Shown here: positions 57,798 through 64,000 of the stretch, piece after piece
How the letters are laid out: every line of letters begins with the position of its first letter
How positions within the stretch are numbered: position 1 is the first letter of the stretch
Assembly (NCBI RefSeq): GCF_004211955.1
Contig: NZ_RHJI01000011.1
Coordinates: 1 to 64,000, forward strand
Reading direction: 5' to 3'
Origin: Escherichia sp. E1V33
GTDB taxonomy: Bacteria; Pseudomonadota; Gammaproteobacteria; Enterobacterales; Enterobacteriaceae
Length of the DNA stretch: 64,000 bases
Translations under genes and position numbers: made by a program
The notes under the pieces: model-generated
What the model was told of the DNA's origin: nothing
Database searches by the model: none
The model's input: the letters and a program-made list of their open reading frames with translations, nothing else

Positions 57798-57980
57798 TAT
57801 CTGTCCCTTAATATGGCGCAGTGTTGAATAATGGAATCAGCTATACGCCGGGCATCTGCCGGTAACAATCCAGATGTGCGTATTACATTGGTTTTCTTCA
57901 GATTATGCGAGGCGCTTTCCAGAACGAAAGGAGAATTTCAGCGCCGACTCTTTTCTGAGGAGGCGGCGCTGGAACAGAGC
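57798..57980. other. yhcG-gltD junction
   Basis: 183 bp without a convincing gene. On the minus strand AGCGCCG and CGGCGCT (57940-57970) form a 7-bp stem with a large loop just after gltD; no T run follows. The yhcG promoter should lie at the left end. The gltF and yhcA-F genes that K-12 has here are absent. Confidence 0.6.
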
Positions 57981-59411
<1,431 letters not shown>

Positions 59412-62400
59412 TTACTGCGCCTGCACGCGCAACTCTGCTGCGCTACGACTACGGTGACCCAGCAGTGCTTTTACATCACTGGACTTCGGTTTAACCAGCG
59501 CAAATTTAGTGGCGAAGGTTGACCAGTTCGCCAGAATCTCTTCACCACGCTGAGAACCGGTATGCTGCACATGCTCGGTGATAAGGCCACGCAGATGCTC
59601 TTCATGGATCGCCAAATCGTCAACACTTAATACTTCCACCAGTTCCGGGTTAACGCGTTTACGGAAATCACCGCTTTCATCGAGAACGTAAGCGAAGCCG
59701 CCGGTCATGCCTGCGCCGAAGTTAACGCCGGTTTTACCCAGAATACAGACGATACCGCCCGTCATATATTCACAGCCGTTGTCGCCAATACCTTCTACCA
59801 CGGTGATAGCACCGGAGTTACGCACGCCGAAACGTTCACCCGCGCGCCCTGCGGCATACAGACGACCGCCAGTGGCGCCGTACAGGCAGGTGTTGCCGAT
59901 AATGCTTGCTTCATGGCTGCGGAAGGCTGAGCCAACCGGAGGACGAATGGCGATTAAGCCGCCCGCCATGCCTTTACCGACATAGTCGTTGGCATCACCA
60001 GTCAGGTACAGTTCCACGCCGCCCGCGTTCCACACACCGAAGCTCTGGCCTGCGGTGCCGTTGAAGTACGCTTTGATAGGATCGGCTGCCAGCCCCTGGT
60101 CGCCGTGCGTCTGGGCGATATAGCCTGAAAGCAATGCGCCGACAGAACGGTCGGTGTTGCGAATATCGAACCAGAAGGTTTTGCTCTGGCGTTCATCGAC
60201 AAACGGTTTTGCTTGTTGCAGCAACTGTGCGTTCAGCAGGCCGTTATCAAACGGCGGGTTGTTTTCGGTGCAGTAGAGTGCCTTACCAGGATGCGGCTCG
60301 GCAGTCTCCAGCAGCTTCGACAGCGCCAGTTTCTGCTGTTTGGCGGTGAAACCGTCCAGCTCTTTCAGCAGGTCGGTGCGACCAATTAGATCCACCAGAC
60401 GCGTTACGCCCAGCTGTGCCATCAGCTCGCGGGTTTCACGGGCAATAAACTCAAAGTAATTCGTCACCTTGAACGGCAGGCCGTGATAGTGATTCTTACG
60501 CAGCTTGTCATCCTGAGTTGCTACGCCCGTGGCGCAGTTGTTCAGATGGCAAATACGCAGATATTTACAACCGAGCGCGACCATTGGGCCAGTGCCGAAG
60601 CCGAAGCTTTCCGCGCCAAGAATTGCCGCTTTGATGATATCAACGCCGGTTTTCAGGCCGCCATCAACCTGCAAACGGATCTTATGACGCAAGCCGTTGG
60701 CAACCAGCGCCTGTTGTGTTTCAACAAGCCCCAGCTCCCACGGACAGCCTGCGTATTTCACCGATGAAAGCGGACTTGCGCCGGTGCCGCCGTCATAGCC
60801 TGCGATGGTGATTAAATCGGCATAAGCTTTTGCCACGCCAGTCGCGATGGTGCCAACTCCCGGTTCGGAAACCAGCTTCACGGAGATCATCGCTTTCGGG
60901 TTAACCTGCTTGAGGTCGAAAATGAGCTGCGCTAAATCCTCGATGGAGTAGATATCGTGGTGCGGCGGCGGGGAGATCAGCGTCACGCCCGGCACCGAAT
61001 AGCGCAGCTTGGCGATGTACGGAGTGACTTTATCGCCCGGCAACTGACCACCTTCACCCGGCTTCGCGCCCTGGGCGACTTTAATCTGAATGACGTCGGC
61101 ATTGACCAGGTACGCCGGAGTAACACCGAAGCGACCGGACGCCACCTGCTTGATGCGCGAGACTTTGTTGGTGCCATAGCGCGCCGGGTCTTCGCCGCCT
61201 TCACCGGAGTTCGAGTTACCGCCGATGCTGTTCATTGCCTCTGCCAGCGCCTCGTGGGCTTCCGGGCTTAACGCGCCGATAGACATCGCGGCGGTATCGA
61301 AGCGTTTAAACAGTTCGCTTGCCGGTTCAACATCAGCAATGTTGACCGCGTTTTCACCCGGCGTAATTGCCAGCAGATCGCGCAGCGTGGTTGCCGGACG
61401 CTCATTAACCAGCTTCGCGTATTCCTGATAGTCGCTGTACTCGCCGCTCTGTACCGCCTGTTGCAACGTGCGCACCACGTCCGGGTTGTAGGCGTGGTAT
61501 TCGCCGCCGTGGACGTATTTCAGCAGGCCGCCCTGGCTGATAGGCTTACGCGCCAGCCAGGCACGTTTTGAGAGATTCAGCAGATCCTGCTGGAAGTCTT
61601 CAAAGCTCGCCCCGCCAATGCGGCTGACCGCCCCCTGGAAGCACAGGCCCACTACATCATCGTGGAGACCGACCGCTTCAAACAGTTTCGAGCAGCGGTA
61701 AGAGGCGATGGTGGAGATGCCCATTTTGGACATAATTTTGTACAAGCCTTTGTTGATGCCATTACGGTAGTTCAGCATCACGGTACGATAATTTTTGGCA
61801 ATAGCCTGAGTGTCGATCAAGCGGCCCAGCGTTTCATAGGCAAGGTACGGATAAATAGCCGTCGCGCCGAAGCCCAGCAGTACGGCGAAGTGGTGTGGAT
61901 CGCGTGCGCTGGCGGTTTCGACGATGATGTTGGCATCGCAACGCAGGCTTTGATCGACCAGACGAGTCTGGATCGCGCCAACCGCCATCGGGGCCGGAAC
62001 CGGCAGGCGGTCTTTAGCGATATTCCGGTCGGAGAGCACCAGCAGCACGGTGCCGCTACGTACCATTTTTTCGGCTTTGTCGCACAGCTCTTTGACCGTC
62101 GCTTCGAGCGTGGTTTTGGTGACGTCAAAGGTGATATCCAGCGTATCTGCGCGGTAGTGCTCCTCTTTCATGGTTGTGAGCTGTTTGAAATCGGAGTAGA
62201 GCAGAATCGGCGATTTAAAGCTTAACCGGTGCGCCTGGCCTTCTGCTTCACAGAAGACGTTCATTTCACGACCGATGCTGGTGGCGAGCGACATAACATG
62301 CGCTTCACGCAGTGGGTCGATTGGCGGGTTGGTTACCTGGGCAAACTGCTGGCGGAAGTAGTCGTAAATAATGCGCGGCTGGCTGGAGAGCACGGCGAAT

Positions 62401-63872
62401 GGCGTGTCGTCGCCCATCGAACCGACGGCTTCCTGGCCGTTTTCGCCCAGCACGCGGATCACAGAGTCCAGTTCTTCCGCGCTGTAGTTAAACTGTTTCT
62501 GGTAGCTGGCAAGCGTGTCGTCGTCCAGTTCGCGGCTACCTACTTCTTCATCGGGCAGATCTTCAAACGGTACCAGACGGCGGACGTTTTTCTCCATCCA
62601 CTCTTTATATGGATGGCGGCTTTTCAGATCGTCATCGGTTTCTGCCGAGTGCAGAATACGCCCACTGCGGGTGTCGATAACCATCAGTTCGCCTGGGCCC
62701 ACGCGGCCTTTTTCGACCACTTCGTCAGGCTGATAATCCCAGATGCCGACTTCCGAGGCACAGGTGATCAGTTTGTCTTTGGTGATAACGTAGCGCGCCG
62801 GGCGCAGACCGTTACGGTCGAGGTTACAGGCAGCGAAACGACCGTCGGACATCACGATGCCCGCCGGACCATCCCACGGCTCCATATGCATAGAGTTAAA
62901 GTCGAAGAAGGCGCGCAGTTCCGGGTCCATATCCGGGTTGTTCTGCCAGGCGGGCGGCACTAACAGACGCATAGCGCGGATGATATCCATCCCGCCAGCC
63001 AGCAACAGTTCCAGCATGTTATCCATCGAGCTGGAGTCAGAACCGGTTTCGTTGACGAACGGTGCGGCGTCGTGCAGATCAGGGATAAGCGGCGTCTGGA
63101 ATTTATAGGTACGGGCGCGCGCCCATTGGCGGTTACCGGTGATGGTGTTGATTTCACCGTTATGCGCCAGATAGCGGAACGGCTGCGCCAGCGGCCAGCG
63201 CGGTACGGTGTTAGTGGAGAAGCGCTGGTGGAACAGGCAAATGGCCGATTCCAGACGCAGGTCCGCGAGATCCAGGTAAAAGCGCGGCAGATCCGCCGGC
63301 ATACACAGACCTTTATAGATATTGACCAGATTAGACAGGCTACAGACGTAAAAATCTTTATCGGCTTCGAGGCGCTTTTCAATGCGGCGGCGGGCGATAA
63401 ACAGACGGCGTTCCATATCACGCGGACGCCAGCCAGCCGGAGCGTTCACGAAAATTTGCTCAATACGCGGCAGAGAGGAGAGGGCTATTTCACCCAGCAC
63501 GCCTTCGTTGGTGGGGACATCACGCCAGCCCACAATTGACAAGGTTTCGCGTTGCAGTTCTTCTTCAACGGCGCGACGTGCGGCAGCGGCGAGTTCAGGA
63601 TCTTTATTCAGGAAGATCATCCCGACAGCGTAGTTTTTGGCTAAACGCCAGCCGCGTTCCTGCGCAACGATGCGAAAAAAGCGATCTGGTTTTTGTAATA
63701 GCAGGCCACAACCGTCACCGGTTTTACCATCGGCGAGGATCGCGCCACGGTGCTGCATGCGGGCCAGTGCGTGTATTGCAGTACGCACTACCTTGTGGCT
63801 AGGTTCGCCTTCTATGTGGGCGATCAGGCCGAAACCACAGTTATCCCTCTCAAGGGATTTATCGTACAACAT
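59412..63872 (-). CDS. gltB: Glutamate synthase large subunit
   Basis: A 1486-residue precursor that makes two glutamates from glutamine and 2-oxoglutarate. The class II amidotransferase domain begins after removal of [11 protein letters not shown], exposing the catalytic Cys12 ([11 protein letters not shown]). The central domain, FMN-binding synthase domain ([17 protein letters not shown] near 870-890) and C-terminal beta-helix follow; the 3Fe-4S cysteines are near [19 protein letters not shown]. The start at 63872 has GGGAGG nine bases upstream; in-frame starts up to 36 codons earlier exist but fit less well. Confidence 0.96.
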   Translation of the reverse strand: MLYDKSLERDNCGFGLIAHIEGEPSHKVVRTAIHALARMQHRGAILADGKTGDGCGLLLQKPDRFFRIVAQERGWRLAKNYAVGMIFLNKDPELAAAARRAVEEELQRETLSIVGWRDVPTNEGVLGEIALSSLPRIEQIFVNAPAGWRPRDMERRLFIARRRIEKRLEADKDFYVCSLSNLVNIYKGLCMPADLPRFYLDLADLRLESAICLFHQRFSTNTVPRWPLAQPFRYLAHNGEINTITGNRQWARARTYKFQTPLIPDLHDAAPFVNETGSDSSSMDNMLELLLAGGMDIIRAMRLLVPPAWQNNPDMDPELRAFFDFNSMHMEPWDGPAGIVMSDGRFAACNLDRNGLRPARYVITKDKLITCASEVGIWDYQPDEVVEKGRVGPGELMVIDTRSGRILHSAETDDDLKSRHPYKEWMEKNVRRLVPFEDLPDEEVGSRELDDDTLASYQKQFNYSAEELDSVIRVLGENGQEAVGSMGDDTPFAVLSSQPRIIYDYFRQQFAQVTNPPIDPLREAHVMSLATSIGREMNVFCEAEGQAHRLSFKSPILLYSDFKQLTTMKEEHYRADTLDITFDVTKTTLEATVKELCDKAEKMVRSGTVLLVLSDRNIAKDRLPVPAPMAVGAIQTRLVDQSLRCDANIIVETASARDPHHFAVLLGFGATAIYPYLAYETLGRLIDTQAIAKNYRTVMLNYRNGINKGLYKIMSKMGISTIASYRCSKLFEAVGLHDDVVGLCFQGAVSRIGGASFEDFQQDLLNLSKRAWLARKPISQGGLLKYVHGGEYHAYNPDVVRTLQQAVQSGEYSDYQEYAKLVNERPATTLRDLLAITPGENAVNIADVEPASELFKRFDTAAMSIGALSPEAHEALAEAMNSIGGNSNSGEGGEDPARYGTNKVSRIKQVASGRFGVTPAYLVNADVIQIKVAQGAKPGEGGQLPGDKVTPYIAKLRYSVPGVTLISPPPHHDIYSIEDLAQLIFDLKQVNPKAMISVKLVSEPGVGTIATGVAKAYADLITIAGYDGGTGASPLSSVKYAGCPWELGLVETQQALVANGLRHKIRLQVDGGLKTGVDIIKAAILGAESFGFGTGPMVALGCKYLRICHLNNCATGVATQDDKLRKNHYHGLPFKVTNYFEFIARETRELMAQLGVTRLVDLIGRTDLLKELDGFTAKQQKLALSKLLETAEPHPGKALYCTENNPPFDNGLLNAQLLQQAKPFVDERQSKTFWFDIRNTDRSVGALLSGYIAQTHGDQGLAADPIKAYFNGTAGQSFGVWNAGGVELYLTGDANDYVGKGMAGGLIAIRPPVGSAFRSHEASIIGNTCLYGATGGRLYAAGRAGERFGVRNSGAITVVEGIGDNGCEYMTGGIVCILGKTGVNFGAGMTGGFAYVLDESGDFRKRVNPELVEVLSVDDLAIHEEHLRGLITEHVQHTGSQRGEEILANWSTFATKFALVKPKSSDVKALLGHRSRSAAELRVQAQ

Positions 63873-64000
63873 ATCGTGAACCTCCCCCAGGCTCTGCGGG
63901 AACCCCACTTCCGAACCGCTACGCACGGGCACAGAAAGAGCATGGCGACGGGGTTTGCGTATCATACGCTTACCTCGCATTCGCCCCCTTTTTTGTCCTT
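63873..64000 (-). promoter_or_regulatory. gltB leader (partial)
   Basis: The first 128 bp upstream of gltB; the promoter and its Lrp/IHF sites should lie beyond the right edge. The region is open in the gltB frame back to an ATG at 63980, which is the older, longer gltB start. Confidence 0.5.

Noticed and set aside
62229-62963. 244-codon frame antisense to gltB
   Set aside because: Entirely inside the well-supported gltB; no start signal or domain.
63872-63980. Longer gltB start at 63980
   Set aside because: The ATG at 63872 has a strong GGGAGG site and leaves the known 11-residue propeptide before the catalytic Cys.

Overview
The window is chromosomal DNA from an enteric gammaproteobacterium, almost certainly an Escherichia close to E. 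coli. Nearly every protein is recognisable as an E. coli K-12 orthologue, and gene order follows the K-12 rrnD to gltBD segment. It is not K-12 itself. Compared with K-12 as I remember it, msrPQ sits between acuI and accB, a DUF695/RraB-type gene lies between rpsI and sspA, the gltF-yhcA-F block is missing between gltD and yhcG, mreC has a shorter C-terminal tail, and there is extra DNA in the 5S-tRNA spacer of rrnD. These comparisons rest on memory, not alignment.

Layout. 1-802: distal end of an rrnD-type operon (5S, tRNA-Thr(GGT), second 5S, terminators T1 and T2). 818-5150: amino-acid ABC transporter yhdWXYZ with a sigma-54 promoter and a candidate NtrC site. 5389-11375: lipoprotein YhdV, the AcrEF efflux pump, its TetR-type regulator AcrS and small YhdU. 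11459-16621: methyltransferase YhdJ, dusB-fis, prmA, panF-yhdT. 16730-21632: accBC, msrPQ, acuI. 21784-34220: csrD, mreBCD-yhdE-rng, yhdP, tldD. 34354-38582: aaeR and divergent aaeXAB. 38674-44616: yhcO, yhcN, argR, mdh, degS, degQ, zapG. 44810-49344: zapE, rplM-rpsI, the DUF695/RraB gene, sspAB. 49388-56610: dcuD and the sialic-acid cluster nanR-nanATEK-nanQ. 56630-57797: the DUF1016 nuclease yhcG with an array of short palindromes. 57981-63872: gltBD (glutamate synthase); its promoter is beyond the right edge.

How genes work together. mreBCD builds the cell-shape scaffold and is cotranscribed with yhdE and rng. accBC supplies malonyl-CoA. MsrPQ repairs oxidised methionines in the periplasm, next to the envelope proteases DegS and DegQ. 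nanATEK-nanQ turns sialic acid into fructose-6-phosphate precursors under NanR. yhdWXYZ, gltBD and argR together give this stretch a nitrogen and amino-acid theme. There is no prophage, integrase, insertion sequence or CRISPR array.

The signals most worth a second look are the in-frame palindromes of yhcG, the DUF695/RraB gene downstream of rpsI, the duplicated spacer in rrnD, and the sigma-54/NtrC architecture of yhdWXYZ.
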